From Stramonita haemastoma (taxonomy: Eukaryota; Mollusca; Gastropoda; Neogastropoda; Muricidae): 64,000 nucleotides of DNA. Under the pieces are notes generated by a model that saw only the letters and a list, made by a program, of their open reading frames with translations, made no database searches and was not told the origin of the DNA. Position 1 is the first letter of the stretch. The number at the start of each line of letters is the position of its first letter. The stretch lies in NCBI GenBank assembly GCA_030674155.1, contig CM060320.1, forward strand, positions 36,588,694 through 36,652,693, given 5' to 3'. Made by a program: the position numbers and the translations under genes. This document shows positions 49,798 to 61,542 of this stretch, in pieces.

Positions 49798-52700
49798 AAA
49801 TGCACCTTGTGTGTCTTCTAATTTTTGCTGTAATTATCAGTTTATGTATTTATAAGGTGTGTATGAGAAAAAAAAACAGTTACATGCAGAAGACAAAAAT
49901 GTGATTGGTTTCTGAATGTATGTTGTGTATGTGTGTAGATTTTTTTAAAAAGGGTTTTTTTAAGTGATAGAGAGCCTTTATTGCGTGTACTTGAATGCAT
50001 GGAAACTGAAAGTTATTGTAAAGATAGGACCTTTGGCAAAAGCATTTCTACTCAAGGACACAGTTTCTGCAGTGTGTCATTACTCTTAGGGGTAGGGTAT
50101 CAGAAGTGGCACAGATGGCAGCAGTTGATGTGGTGGGCTGGAGATTGTTGTGAGGAGAGGGAGTCACCACAGAGACCAACACATGCCTGTGTCTGGCAAA
50201 GACAGCCTGCTGTACATAGCCTGCTATTTTCCTTGACTCCCTCAGTGCCTTGTGGGGCAGGTCACCTACTTGCTGAGAGGAGTGCTGTGTGGACATTGTC
50301 GGTTCCTCGGAACCCTGACATGATGGGGGGCTGGTGTCAGTGGCTGATTATGGATTTGGAAATGACAACAAAAAAAGCAGTGAAAATACTTTCCGGCTCA
50401 TGGCATTGTGTTGGTTGTTGTCTGTCCATTTTGGAAGATTTGGTCATGCTGCCTCTGTGTCATTCTGTCGGTGTTTAGCATATTCAGTACATAGCTATTT
50501 CCCCCTCCCCAGTTCTCCCCCATTTCTTCATTGATTTACCACTTCTTGGAAAACAGAATTTTGGTAGGAAAGACTTGTATCATATTGTAGGAAAATAGAA
50601 AGCAACTATTCAGAAAAAGTTTTGGAAAGATCAAGGAAAGAGAATGGAAATATGGTCTTAATTTCCTTTTTTTTTATATAGTACATTTCAGTTTTAAAAT
50701 ATTAAGATAATGTAGGTGTTTGTCCAGAAATCACATGGTATTGTAATCAGGCGGAGCGAGTATGCAGGTAGAAGTTTAGCTGATGGATGCATATACAAAT
50801 GCATACAATTTTTATCATCGTAGTGCTTCGATTGGGCTCTGTAGTGGTGAAAGCGTATGTGTTGAAAGTGAAAAACTGGAACCATGCATTGTGATACAGT
50901 GCATTGTGTACTCTTAGTTGTTGCATAGGGCTAGGTAGAACGCATCACAGCTAGGAAACTGTGGTAGCTATGCTTGTTCTATGTTGTCTTTAGCAAGAAT
51001 AGGGGTGTCGAACTTTGTGAAAGGTTTTTAGATTGTTGTTTGTGTTGGGGAGGAGGGTGGTGAGAGTTGTTTTTTTTTTTTTTTTTGCTGGTTTTTTCGT
51101 TTGTTGGGGGGGGGGTGTTGGGTTTTTTTTGGTAAGTGTTTGTTTTGAATAACAGTAATATATTGTGACTTAGTGTTGAGACTGCTGTATGTAATTTTAG
51201 CTCAAGAAAATGGCTCAGCAGAATCCTACAGTGTGTTCATTTATGTGTGTTCTACGTGTGATTGTGTTGTTGTTGATGAAGAAAACCACACATTGATTGT
51301 TATTATGGTGTGTATAATCTACATAGTGGTACAGTGTATTGCAGTTGTGATTCAGAAAGGATTTGTGATCTGTTTTAAGAAGAAGAAGAAGAAAGAAAGA
51401 AAGAAAAGAAAGAAAACCAGAAAACAAAGAACAGGAAAAGAAAAAACATGAGGGAAAAAAAAGAGAAACAAAAAAAGAAGAAAAAAATATACAACACACT
51501 TCTGTGTGGTGCTGTTACATTTTTTTTTTTTTTCAGTTATGGTGTGTAAGCCTTACATATTGTGGCAAAGCATTCAAGTTATTTGCTTTGTATTGTTGAA
51601 GAAAGCGCAACGCATTGCGATGGTGTGCTTGAGTTTCTACAGTTTTGTTGTGTGGTGGGCTAAAGAATGACACAGAGCTTCAGTGTCATTTGATGGTTTT
51701 GTCTGTCTGTGTATAAGAAAATAGCACAACGCATTGCGACGGGGTGCTGAGTCTGTGTGTGTGTGTGTGTATGTTTTGGGGTTTTTTTGTGTGTGTGATG
51801 GGCTAAGAATGCCACAGAGCATTCAGTGTTATTTCATGGGTTTTGTCTGTTGTTTGTAAGAAAATAGCACAATGCATTGCAACGGTGTGCTGAATGTTTG
51901 TATTGGGAGGAGGGGGTGGGGGCTAGTTGTGTGGTGGGCTGGAGAATGGCACAGAGCATTCAGTGTCATTTAGTGGTTTTGTCTCGTGTGTGTGTGGTGT
52001 GAGAAAATAGCACAACACATTGCGATGGTGTGCTGAATGGGGGGGGGGGGGTGGTTGAAGAATAGCACAAAGCATTCAGTGTCATTTGGTGGGTGGGGGG
52101 GGGGGGGGGGGTTGTTGTCATTTGGTGGTTTTGTCTGTTATGTGTGTGTAAGAAAATAGCACAACACATTGCGATGGAGTGTTGGGAATCTTGTTGATTT
52201 TTTTTTTGATATTTTTTTTTAAGTACAGGCCTAGAGTGTCGCACATTGCATTGCCATGATATGCTTGGGGTCATTGTAGCATGTGTTGTGAAGAAAATAG
52301 TTGGACTGCTGAGACTTATCTTGTTTGTTTGTAGTGTCCATGATTTTTTTTTTTTTTTTTTTTTTAAATATACAGATCAATGTTATGTTCAATGTATCAG
52401 TGTATACAGATCAATGTATCAATGTATCAATGTCAAGAAGTTATCACAACTTGTTGTGATACTCTGCTTGTATTATTGTGTATTGTTTTATGTTGTCCAA
52501 AACTCCAGAAAACAGCACAACGCATTGTGACGGGGTGCAACTGTCTTATGGAGTTTTTGTTCAGTTTTTTTTTTTTTTTTTTTTTTTTGTGGTGATATGC
52601 ATTTTTTTTTTTTTTTTTTTTTTGTGAATCTGTATCTCTAATAACCGTCTGTTATTTGTTGAGATGTGTTATAATCTCATGTTGAATAACGAGTCTTTTC

Positions 52701-54054
52701 TCTTCTTATTTCTTTTTTGTTTTGTTTTTTGTTTTTTTAAATACAAGAAATCATTTACACCAAAGCAGACTCTTGTTGGTGTTGTTGAATGATTATAGGT
52801 GAAAGTGTAACACATAAGTGTATACACCCAAGAAAGGTGAAAGTGTAACACGTAAGTTACACCTAAGGACCAAATCTGATTTGTATATATGTCTATGTAT
52901 ATTGTGTATATTGAATTGACATATTCTGGAGAAAGTGTCATGCAAAACAATACTGTGACACTGAAGGACCAGAATTTTTGGCATGTGTGTATTGTGTGCT
53001 GTATTGTGTAGTCAGATTCTGGAGAAAGTGTCATGCAAAACAATACTGTGACACTGAAGGACCAGAATTTTTGGCATGTGTGTATTGTGTGCTGTATTGT
53101 ATAGTCATATTCTGGAGAAAATGTCACACATTATGATTTTCATATTCTGAAGAAAAAAACAGAATGCTGTGACATTGAAGGACCAGGATTTGACTTGGGA
53201 TGTATGTATATATCCATGTATTTAATTGGAAGAAGTTTGGGTTTTTTTTTCCTATGGAGGGTTTTGTTGTTGTTTTTTTGGGGGGGTTCTGTTACTCTGT
53301 ATTTATATGGGAAACATTTTTCTTTTCTAGGTTTAGTTTATGTACATATGTACAACTCATTGTGTGAAATGCTAGGTAAAACATCAATTTTGTTGTTGTT
53401 TTTTTTGTGTGTGTGTTTTTTTGTTTTTTTTTAATAAAACCTTTTGTGAACAAAAACTTGAAATTAAGTTACGCAGATCTGTGTCAGCCGATGATTTTTT
53501 TTTTTTCTAACCTAATGCTGTGTCTTGGTGGGTTTCTTTTGGTGGGGGGGTTAACATTTTATTTCTTTTTTTCCTTTTTTTTTCTTCTTTTAAAAAAAAA
53601 TTGATATAGACTGTTTAGTTCATTTTGTGTCTGCTGTTGTTTACTAGAACTGATTCAATAACACCAGAATCTGGACAAACATCTACTCTGGGGTTAGTCT
53701 TTTTTTTTTTCCTTACCCCACCTTTTTTTTTTTTTTTTTTTTTTTTAAAGGAGATTACTGTATTTTTATTGCTTACATCAGAAAACAGAACACAGTGAGA
53801 TATGAAGAGAAAAGACAAAAAAGGTTTTAAAACACACCAAAAAAATAGAGAGAAAAGAGAAGAAAGAAACAGAAAAGATTAAGGCAAAATAAAACCAAAA
53901 AGAGCTGTTCATCTGTAGCAGAAACGCTTCAGGATGGAGTCATATACTACCCTTTGTGAGGAACATCATGTGGAAGGTTGTTTGTTTTTTTTGTATTAAA
54001 AACAAAATTAGTCAACTCAGGGTTGACCCCCATGAAGAATTGTTTTGTGGCTGC

Positions 54055-54118
<64 letters not shown>

Positions 54119-54126
54119 GTGTGTGG

Positions 54127-54173
<47 letters not shown>

Positions 54174-56080
54174 TTGCATGGTTTGTGCAGGTGCATGTTT
54201 ATGAACAGTATGTGTTTGATGGATGGATTGAGAGGAGTGGTATGCATTCGCCATTGGCGGTTGTGAGAGAGGGACTTTGTGAAAATAATTTTGTGTGTAT
54301 ATGTGTTTGTGAACTAATGTATGTCTTTTAGTGTGTGTAAATTTGAGAAATTCAGACTTGAAAATTCTCTGTCTAGATTGTGTGTTTGTGTGGTTGGTTT
54401 GAACAGCTTCAACCAGCTGAAGAATCTGTCTTACTAGATTATTCACTGGATAATATAATATGTGTTGATGTTTCCTAATTCTACCAAGTTTGGGCATAAA
54501 TTATGGTCTTTATGGTGCATATTATGTGAATGCGTCTGAAAGCATGGTGGTGCAGTAGTTTAATGTTCATGTGTTCAAGTGCCTGTAGAATTAAAGTCAT
54601 TGACTTCATCAGCAGCACTTCAGCAGATAAAGTAGTAGTAGTTTGAAGAGGAAATGCAGAGATGGTTGTTGCAATGGTTAGTCATGGATGTTTGTGCTTT
54701 TTTTGTGTGTGTGTGTTTTTTTTTTGTTTTTGTCAAATCTTGAAAATTGGAAACCAGAACAAATTTTGTTTATCATATATCTGGTTTTTAAACCTTTTAA
54801 CATATATTCTCTTTTCAATTTTCTTTGTTATGCTGTTTCTCTGGAGCATGTGTTGAGGGAAATCTGATATCAGTCATCCAGTTTGTTGTCATATTCTTTA
54901 ACTGTTTCCTAGTTATCATTCTCTCACCACATGTGTGGTCTTGAGCGTCTTTGCCGTATGAACACGGTTTTTCTTTTAGCATTGGTTGAACCACAGATGG
55001 CATCTGTGATATGTGGTTGCAGAGTATAAATACAGGGTTCTTGCTTGGTTTTGGTGGGAATTATCTGTTGTTTTCTTCCCCTTAGTTCTTGCATATGTAC
55101 ATCTTATGTAGAAACAATTCCTTACAGAACAGTAAGTGTGGAACCATGGGGTAGGTGTGCTTGGCATACACCCTGGTGTCATCTTAAATGTGTATTTTCT
55201 TTGCATTGGGTTCAAGTCTACTTTCAGGTCTTTCCATCTGTTGTGCAGCCTCTTCATGTGCTCATTCAGGTTTTTTCTGCTAACACTTTTTGCATCATAA
55301 ATGTATTCAAGGGGGTTCATGTGGGTTGTTTTTTTCCTTCTAAATTCTGAGGGATTTGTCTATTTCTAGTTTCATCTTCAGTTGTGTCTTTATCACATGG
55401 ACATGCAAGTTCAAGCTTTTAGGGATGTCATTTGATATACTATTTCTTCCATTCTATTTTCTTCTGTCTTGTCTTCATTTGTTTAGGTTTCAGCTTCCCT
55501 AGGTTGGTACGTGGTAAAAGACTGCATGGCTATAACCTGATATTGATTAGAACACAACAGTGTTCAGATCATTGAACGAATAAAACTTGGTTTTAGGTTG
55601 CCGGCTTTCATCTAAAAACAAGAGGGTGGGGAGTTCAGAGGAGTCCTCTTTCTCTTAGAGCATAAGGTGTTATTTTTTAAAAGCAAATTTAAACTGTCAG
55701 TGGTTTGAATCTGTATCCTTTAGATAAGGCAGTAATCTCACATTGTTCATTTACATCAGGTAAGTACAACTGCCATTCAACTCAGATTTACATTAAACCT
55801 TTAACTAAACTCTTTTAGACACTCAATCACATAATGATAATGCACTCAGTGACAAGTTGTCAGCAGATGGATATTAGTAGGAATCCAAATTCAGCTCTGC
55901 TGTTTATCTTAAAGAAGCAAGTCATGGTGGTGGGTTTGCCATGGGACAAGTTGTCTGAAGATGACACACTAACTGTGATTTTTGTCTTTACATGGTCCAT
56001 GCTGTTCCAGTGCTGTCCGGAAACGCTTCCCCAAGGTCGTCAAACTGGTGAGTCTCTTTTCTTGTGTATGTGTTTGTAGA

Positions 56081-56161
<81 letters not shown>

Positions 56162-58085
56162 CTGCATAACTAAAAGGAACAAAAATATCTGATGAAAAAG
56201 TATGATGCCACTTCCTTTTTTTTTTTTAATTGGCATATATGGCACCACCTGTGTACATTGTCTTAGAAGAAACAATAGCAAGTAGGAGTAGTGTAATAGG
56301 GGTAAGATAGTTTCACGTTTCGTAAGCTAAGCTCCAAGTTAAGAAGTGAAAGTATTTTGATATTGTCATAGTGTAGTTATCAATAAAGTGGACATGTACA
56401 TCATAATAAAAGAAAGAAAATTGATTAATTAATGTCAGACTTAAACATTTGCATGCTTGTCTGTGACAAAAAAAAAAAAGTAAGCAGTCATTGGGTTTTT
56501 TCTAGACTTGATCTGTTTTAAAATGTATGCAATGCTTCATTTGAGAAAAAATGTCATTTTTCTATTCCATTCATGTATATGTTTTGGAAATTCAGATACA
56601 GAGTTTACCCAAGTAACCATACCTTTTTTTTTTTTTTTTTTTTTTTTTACTCATTTCACAGGATGGAAACGATCTACCACCACCCATCACATTTGATGTG
56701 ACCACAAGCGTCTTGCCCACTTCCCAGGGATCTTACTTCGTCAATGGTGAAATTCAGGACCTGGTGGTTCGATTCCTGAAAGAGTACTACAGCATCTATG
56801 ACTCTGACAACCGACAGAACCTGCAGGATGCATACCATGAAAACGGTCTCTTCTCTATGACCGCATCCAACAACCCAGCATTGACTACAAGCAGCCGTAT
56901 CTTTCAGACTACTTCTCTGAGAGCCGGAACCCCTTGCGCATCAAAGGCGATGACCGCTCAAAAAGTGAGGAATATGTTTTGTATCTTTGTAACATTCATC
57001 AGGCAATATGTGTTGGATATATTTGGGGTTTTATGAATTTTTGTTATCTACCTTATTTGGAGGAGGTGGGGGGGGGGGGGGGGGGGGGGCTGATTGTGTG
57101 TTTGGTTTTAATTGTGGTCTTTGTCATGGTGTTAAATTTGAACTGCAAAGGGGTAGGTTGAACTCTTAGACAGCTAAGTTGAATTTTGCTCTGGGAGAAG
57201 TAAAGCTGTTTAGCTCACACTTTTTATCATAAAGACTTGAGCTGTTGATACTTGAATTATGAAATCCAAAATATGTTAGGCTTGTTATAGTAAGTTACTT
57301 CACATTATGACATAGGAGTTCATACATGTTGTTCTTTCAGGTCCTTGTAGCATCTTTTATTTTGCATTTGCATGTAGGAAGACCATGAAATTGTATAGAT
57401 CGATACCTAACATAAAGATGCAGTAGTCTTTGCAGAATGAGGCAGTTTTATTCAGCATTACACTAATGATTGAAATCCCAGCTCTCTCCATGTTTGAATA
57501 TTTGTGCTCTTCTTGTATGCTTACCTGGCCAATCCATTTCTCTTGTAATTTAAGCAAAATTGCTGCAGTATTTCAGTTGTGTATGTGTGTGTGTGCAGCT
57601 CGCACCATGGACAAACTTCTGAAGAAGGGACGGCTGCAAGTGGTCACCGCCCTTGGTACCTTGCCCAAAACAACCCATGATGCCAATTCCTTCGTTGTTG
57701 ATGTCAATTTTGTCTCCGTAAGTGGGTTTTTTTCTGTGTTTCTCATATCTTCTACTGATTGTTCAAGTTTGTGTTATGTGTGTAAAGTGTGAAAAAAATG
57801 AAGTGTAGTGTTTATATTTCATGTGTGTAAAGTGTGAAAAAAATGAAGTGTAGTGTTTATATTTCAAGCAACATAGTGTATTTATGTCAGCTGATTGTTG
57901 TGCCACGTTCATGTTATAAAGAAAAAGATTTTCCTGAACAGGTCATGTAAACTCTTCATCTTTTAAAGATGATTGAGATTAATTATAACAGATATCTTGG
58001 ATTTTGTGTTGCCCCTTTAAAATATGGAGAAACTTTTGACTTGAAACGATCATGGATATAAATGCATTTCAGTCATGATGCTCTT

Positions 58086-58170
<85 letters not shown>

Positions 58171-58610
58171 TTTTTTTAATATGTACTTGAGTTATTATAT
58201 TTTCATCTTGTTGCTTTTTTCCAGAGTACGGTGCTGAGTTTTGTCGTGAATGGCCTGTTCAAAGAATGTAAGTATTTGTGTTTGTGTGCATGTGTGTGTG
58301 TGTGAGCGTGTGCAAGAGAGAGAGAGAGGTGGGGATGAAAGAATCTTTTGTAGCATCTATTCGTAAGATTACTCTTTGCCATTATCTGATCAGAAATGAC
58401 TGCTGGGTTTTTTTTCTATTCACTTTACAGTGCTGTAAATAATATGTCTTGAGCTTAGGTTTTCATGTTGAGGTGTAAAATGAGTGACAGGTGTTCATAT
58501 ATTCCGTGACAAGGTTAACAATTGCACATGTGTATATATGTAGACTGACATACATGCACGTACACACGCACATACACACGCACACACACACGCACACACA
58601 CACGCACACG

Positions 58611-58696
<86 letters not shown>

Positions 58697-59327
58697 GAAA
58701 CTATTTCTAAGTGAGTGATTGTAAAAAAAAAAAAAAAAAGTTTCCTTCAGTATTTTACATGAGCAGTCCTATTTGAATAAAGACAGTCCTGGTTTGTAAG
58801 AAAAACAGCAACAAACAAAGGATTGACTACACATACACAGTCTGTAGTAAGTAAACAATAGATATGTGTGTGAATGACTGTGCAAATTCCCATGACCTAA
58901 ACAATAGGTATGTATGAATGACTGTGCAAATTGCCATGACCTCAACATGCCTTGATCACTTACAGCGGAGAACAAAGCGGACAAGCCTCCTATACGAGCC
59001 TTCAGCCGCTGCTTCGTGGCAGTGCCGGCCAACTCGGGCATCCTCATCACCAACGACACCCTCACCATCACCAACGCCACGTCAGAGCAGCAGCAGTCCG
59101 CCTTCAAGAGCACCGGCCCCACCCCGTCCTCCAGCCCGGTGTCCTGCAACCCCCCGGCCCTTCCCTCCACCAGCGAGACCCCCCAGCCCTGTGGCGCCTG
59201 CGGTGGCTGGTGTGGCCTCTCCCCAGCAGCAGCTGGCAAGTCTGCCCCCAGAGCGTCAGCAGATGGTGCTATCCTTCAGTCAGCAGTCCACCATGAACTT
59301 CCTCTTCTCCTTCAGGTCCGTTGGAAT

Positions 59328-59360
<33 letters not shown>

Positions 59361-59438
59361 CTCTCTTTTTGTCTGCCTGCGCTCTCTCTGTCTGTGTCTT
59401 TCTCTGTCTGTCACTCTATCTCTATGTCTCTGTCTCTG

Positions 59439-59474
<36 letters not shown>

Positions 59475-59740
59475 TCTCTGTCTCTATCTCTCTCTCTCTC
59501 TGTCTCTCTCTCTGTCTCTGTCTCTCTCTCTCTGTCTCTCTCTCTCTCTCTGTCTCTCTCTCTGTCTCTCTCTGTCTCTCTCTGTTTCTCTCTGTGTGTC
59601 TCTCTCTCTCTGTCTCTGTCTCTCTCTCTCTCTCTCTGTCTTTCTGTCTCTGTCTCTGTGTCTCTCTGTCTCTGTCTCTCTCTCTCTCTGTCTCTGTCTC
59701 TCTCTCTCTCTGTCTCTCTCTCTGTCTCTGTGTCTTTCTG

Positions 59741-59821
<81 letters not shown>

Positions 59822-60367
59822 TGTGTGTGTGTATGCATGTGTGCGTGCATGCACTAGCATGCATTAAAATTGCAGTTTTCTCAGAGTTGAGTTTCTGTGT
59901 AAAAGATTTCAAGTGATACCTTTTTCCCCCTAAATCTCATTCCAAAAAAAGTCACCACTTAGAGCTGAGGAAGGCAGTAAATACATTATAGGAGGTAGCA
60001 GGTAATACTGAGTGAACATAGATAGACAAATAAGTTTTCCATGAATATTTTCAATGGGAGAAAATTTGACGTAAAATGTTTTCTTGTGTCATACTGAGAG
60101 TTGTGCAAGGCTGTTCATTTCTTTGATTTTTGGAAAATAAGGCTGGCTTGAAATAATAACCTCTAGACTACCCCATGTGAAAGGGAGAGGTAAAGTGGTC
60201 GTGTTTGGTTGTCATGACAATGCGGCAAATAAACAGAGAGGTAATGCCTTGAATGATGACTGTGCAGATGTCTGGAGGACAACTGCTGGGACTACGACAA
60301 AGCTGCAGAAATGTTCGTCAAGCTGCAGGCGGAAGGCAAGATCCCCCCAGAAGCCTTTGCCAAGTGA
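40389..60367 (+). CDS. NXF1: NXF1, nuclear RNA export factor 1 (complete, 12 exons)
   Basis: NXF1/TAP with NXT1 carries mRNA through the nuclear pore. Exons: 40389-40452, 41999-42205, 43368-43521, 44792-44983, 45566-45796, 46207-46424, 56011-56047, 56662-56964, 57599-57717, 58225-58267, 58966-59315, 60268-60367. All borders are AG/GT and the phases agree once three indels are allowed for. The protein is about 672 residues (human 619): Arg/Gly-rich N-terminus (22-90); RRM-like RNA-binding domain around WYKVT + [16 protein letters not shown] (138-206); LRR (207-368) with [11 protein letters not shown] and [12 protein letters not shown]2-like domain (about 370-600) with SFVVD and [12 protein letters not shown]-like end with CWDY. 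Frame breaks: a missing base at 42010-42011, a missing base at 56878-56880, and an extra base at 59139-59142. The split exons rule out a processed pseudogene. Confidence 0.96.
40770..40913. repeat. (CT)n then (CA)n
   Basis: In NXF1 intron 1; CA ends exactly at a SINE-A head. Confidence 0.96.
40914..41258 (+). mobile_element. SINE-A, full-length sense
   Basis: Head ggatagcctagtggtcagaa with B box gttcgagtccgg, body, tail aatataaaagaataaataaa. It is the last SINE-A before the end of the window. Confidence 0.92.
41265..41462. repeat. (CT)n / (CTGT)n
   Basis: Follows the SINE-A tail directly. Confidence 0.95.
41999..42205 (+). CDS. NXF1: NXF1 exon 2 (one base missing)
   Basis: Starts EHDDR as in vertebrate NXF1, then the frame moves at 42010-42011 to [20 protein letters not shown] and an RGG-rich stretch. 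Donor is gtgagt at 42206; phase 2. Translation from the ATG at 42012 with a non-coding exon 1 is the alternative. Confidence 0.8.
42360..42575 (+). mobile_element. SINE-B 5' half, sense
   Basis: Head tggatcagtggtctagagg, core cagatggggcgataaaccaa; the 3' half is absent. In NXF1 intron 2. Confidence 0.8.
43368..43521 (+). CDS. NXF1: NXF1 exon 3
   Basis: Continues [20 protein letters not shown] and ends VRGWYKVT, the start of the RNA-binding domain. Acceptor atttacag, donor ACG|gtaagc, phase 0. Confidence 0.9.
44792..44983 (+). CDS. NXF1: NXF1 exon 4 (RNA-binding domain)
   Basis: [20 protein letters not shown] and [18 protein letters not shown] match the RRM-like fold of TAP. 64 codons, phase 0 both ends. 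Confidence 0.95.
45566..45796 (+). CDS. NXF1: NXF1 exon 5 (linker and first LRR)
   Basis: 77 codons, phase 0. [20 protein letters not shown] parallels RYDGSQQALDLKGL in human. Acceptor catgtctcgtgcag resembles that of exon 6. Confidence 0.95.
45874..45927. repeat. (CA)n microsatellite
   Basis: NXF1 intron 5. Confidence 0.95.
46207..46424 (+). CDS. NXF1: NXF1 exon 6 (LRR)
   Basis: [39 protein letters not shown] and FSSQTDYIR form the leucine-rich repeats. 218 nt, ends phase 2 just before the 9.6-kb intron. Confidence 0.95.
48059..48710. repeat. 51-64-bp minisatellite, about 10 copies, then (CT)n
   Basis: Unit CTGTCACTGTCCTCTTCACT followed by gcatttctacatcactcaaa and a variable CT stretch; pure (CT)n at 48628-48706. 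Confidence 0.95.
51599..52535. repeat. About 140-bp tandem repeat, 6-7 copies
   Basis: Units begin gaaaatagcacaacgcattg and include cagtgtcatttggtggtttt; starts near 51599, 51717, 51860, 52005, 52147 and a last one near 52505. Confidence 0.85.
52560..52622. repeat. Poly-T tracts
   Basis: Two runs of more than 20 T in the long NXF1 intron. Confidence 0.9.
52924..53200. repeat. 93-bp tandem repeat, three units
   Basis: ttctggagaaagtgtcatgc recurs at 52924, 53017 and, diverged, 53110. Confidence 0.85.
54058..54171. repeat. (TG)n then (GA)n
   Basis: In the long NXF1 intron. Confidence 0.95.
56011..56047 (+). CDS. NXF1: NXF1 exon 7, 37-nt micro-exon
   Basis: Reads [13 protein letters not shown] with the last two bases of exon 6, matching SAIRERFPKLLRL of human. 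Acceptor gctgttccag, donor CTG|gtgagt, ends phase 0. It follows the 9.6-kb intron. Confidence 0.93.
56085..56157. repeat. (GT)n microsatellite
   Basis: 37 nt after the NXF1 micro-exon. Confidence 0.95.
56662..56964 (+). CDS. NXF1: NXF1 exon 8 (NTF2-like start; one base missing)
   Basis: [20 protein letters not shown], then [20 protein letters not shown]. At 56878-56880 the frame moves to [20 protein letters not shown]; a missing C in what should read CCAGCCATT would explain it. Confidence 0.93.
57599..57717 (+). CDS. NXF1: NXF1 exon 9
   Basis: [20 protein letters not shown], then [19 protein letters not shown], the NTF2-like domain. Phase 1 to 0. Confidence 0.95.
58090..58168. repeat. (CA)n microsatellite
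   Basis: NXF1 intron 9. Confidence 0.95.
58225..58267 (+). CDS. NXF1: NXF1 exon 10
   Basis: [14 protein letters not shown], 43 nt, phase 0 to 1, matching LLCFSVNGVFKE in the family. Confidence 0.94.
58555..58690. repeat. (CACG)/(CA)n microsatellite
   Basis: NXF1 intron 10. Confidence 0.95.
58966..59315 (+). CDS. NXF1: NXF1 exon 11 (one extra base)
   Basis: [20 protein letters not shown] and [16 protein letters not shown], then PTPSSSPV. At 59139-59142 the frame moves to [10 protein letters not shown] and [19 protein letters not shown], the start of the UBA-like domain. Donor TTCAG|gtccgt, phase 2. Confidence 0.93.
59328..59835. repeat. Poly-G then (CT)/(CTGT) microsatellite
   Basis: About 28 G from 59330 starting 13 nt into NXF1 intron 11, then 460 bases of CT-rich repeat. 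Confidence 0.95.
60268..60367 (+). CDS. NXF1: NXF1 exon 12 (UBA-like C-terminus)
   Basis: [20 protein letters not shown] then [13 protein letters not shown] and stop TGA at 60365-60367. It matches [20 protein letters not shown]. Confidence 0.96.
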
Positions 60368-61506
60368 GGTGCAGAGTCAACACAATCTTCTCTTTGGATA
60401 AAAACCACTGACCACTGGAACTGTGACATGCATGACATATCTTCATGGAACGTGTTGTTAATTGAGGGAACATTAATGTGTTGCACATTACACTTTTTAT
60501 AAAAGTTGAAGGACTGACAGTGTGCATTACACTTTTATTGAAGTTGAAGAGCTGGCAGTGTGATATTGGCCAGCTTTTTACAAGGCTGAAGGGAGAACAG
60601 TGTGGTCTATGCTCAGCTGGAAGAAAGGGGGGAAGACTATGCCAGTGTCTTCACCTTGTCTCCGTATTCATGGATAAGCTTCAGAGGACTAGGACAAGAA
60701 CATTGAGCAGATTGCAGTAACTATCTCCACTCTTTTTTTTTTTGGTGAAAAGACAAACAAGTGATGAATGATTTCAGGTGGATATATGCTTAGGAGAACG
60801 AGCTGTGTGTGTGTGTGTGTGTGTGTGTTGTGTGTGTGCGCGCGCGCATGAGAGAGAGAGAGAGAGGGCTAATGTTACTGATGTGTGGAAATGTTTGAGA
60901 AAATTGATGATGTTCCTACTGTGAAGATGTTTGAGAGAGAAAGAGTGTCATTTTAAATTAGAGTGAGCTGTTTAAGTGAAGACATGCTGCTGTATTGAGA
61001 TGCCTGTTTCTTTTGAAGTACAGAGTAGGCAGAGGTACAATCACCTCTATCTTCTAGAGAGTAATATTAAAACATTAGCCCCTGGAGAAGTTGAAAAAAA
61101 TGTGAGTTTAAAAATATATTTAAAAGGTTGGATGTTTTCAAAGCTTGTTACCATCATATCTTAGAAAGCTTGCATTATTTGGTATGCGTGTAATTGGATG
61201 GCAGCATTGTTGAATTTCTTATGTGGATTCAGTGCTGCTGCATAATTTGCTCTGATCATCTGCTTTCTATTCCATTGATGATTGTTCTGATTGCATTTCT
61301 AGTTGAATGACTTCTTATGATATGGAGTTCCCACTGTGCTTGTGTATTTAAGAGTGAGAATGATAACTAGGAATATGAGTGCATATGTTTCAAATGTTGT
61401 AAGGTCAACATGATGTTTGAACCTTAGATCTGAGTATTACACAAGTAAAAAAAATACATTATTTCATGGGTGCCTTCACTAGTGCAGCATGTGTGTGTGT
61501 GTGTGT

Positions 61507-61542
<36 letters not shown>

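Larger units (their letters stand above)
46425..56010 (+). other. NXF1 intron 6, 9,586 nt (candidate retained cassette intron)
   Basis: It lies between the LRR exon and a 37-nt exon, the position of the conserved intron (intron 10 in human NXF1) that can be retained in export-competent mRNA. Reading through adds RYGAPIT and stops at TAA 46444-46446. The intron holds tandem repeats at 48059-48710, 51599-52530 and 52924-53200, T-rich stretches, and no clear SINE copy. I see no coding exon in it. Confidence 0.7.

Noticed and set aside
54815..55320. Minus-strand open frames of 62 and 114 codons in the long NXF1 intron
   Set aside because: No recognisable motif and no splice context; too weak to call a gene or relic.
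59321..59857. Ser/Leu-rich and Arg/Glu-rich open frames in CT/GA tracts
   Set aside because: Simple repeat translations; the real NXF1 donor lies before them.
40389..60367. NXF1 as a pseudogene because of three frame breaks
   Set aside because: All introns, splice sites and domains are intact, and INTS7 and the secreted gene show the same type of break.
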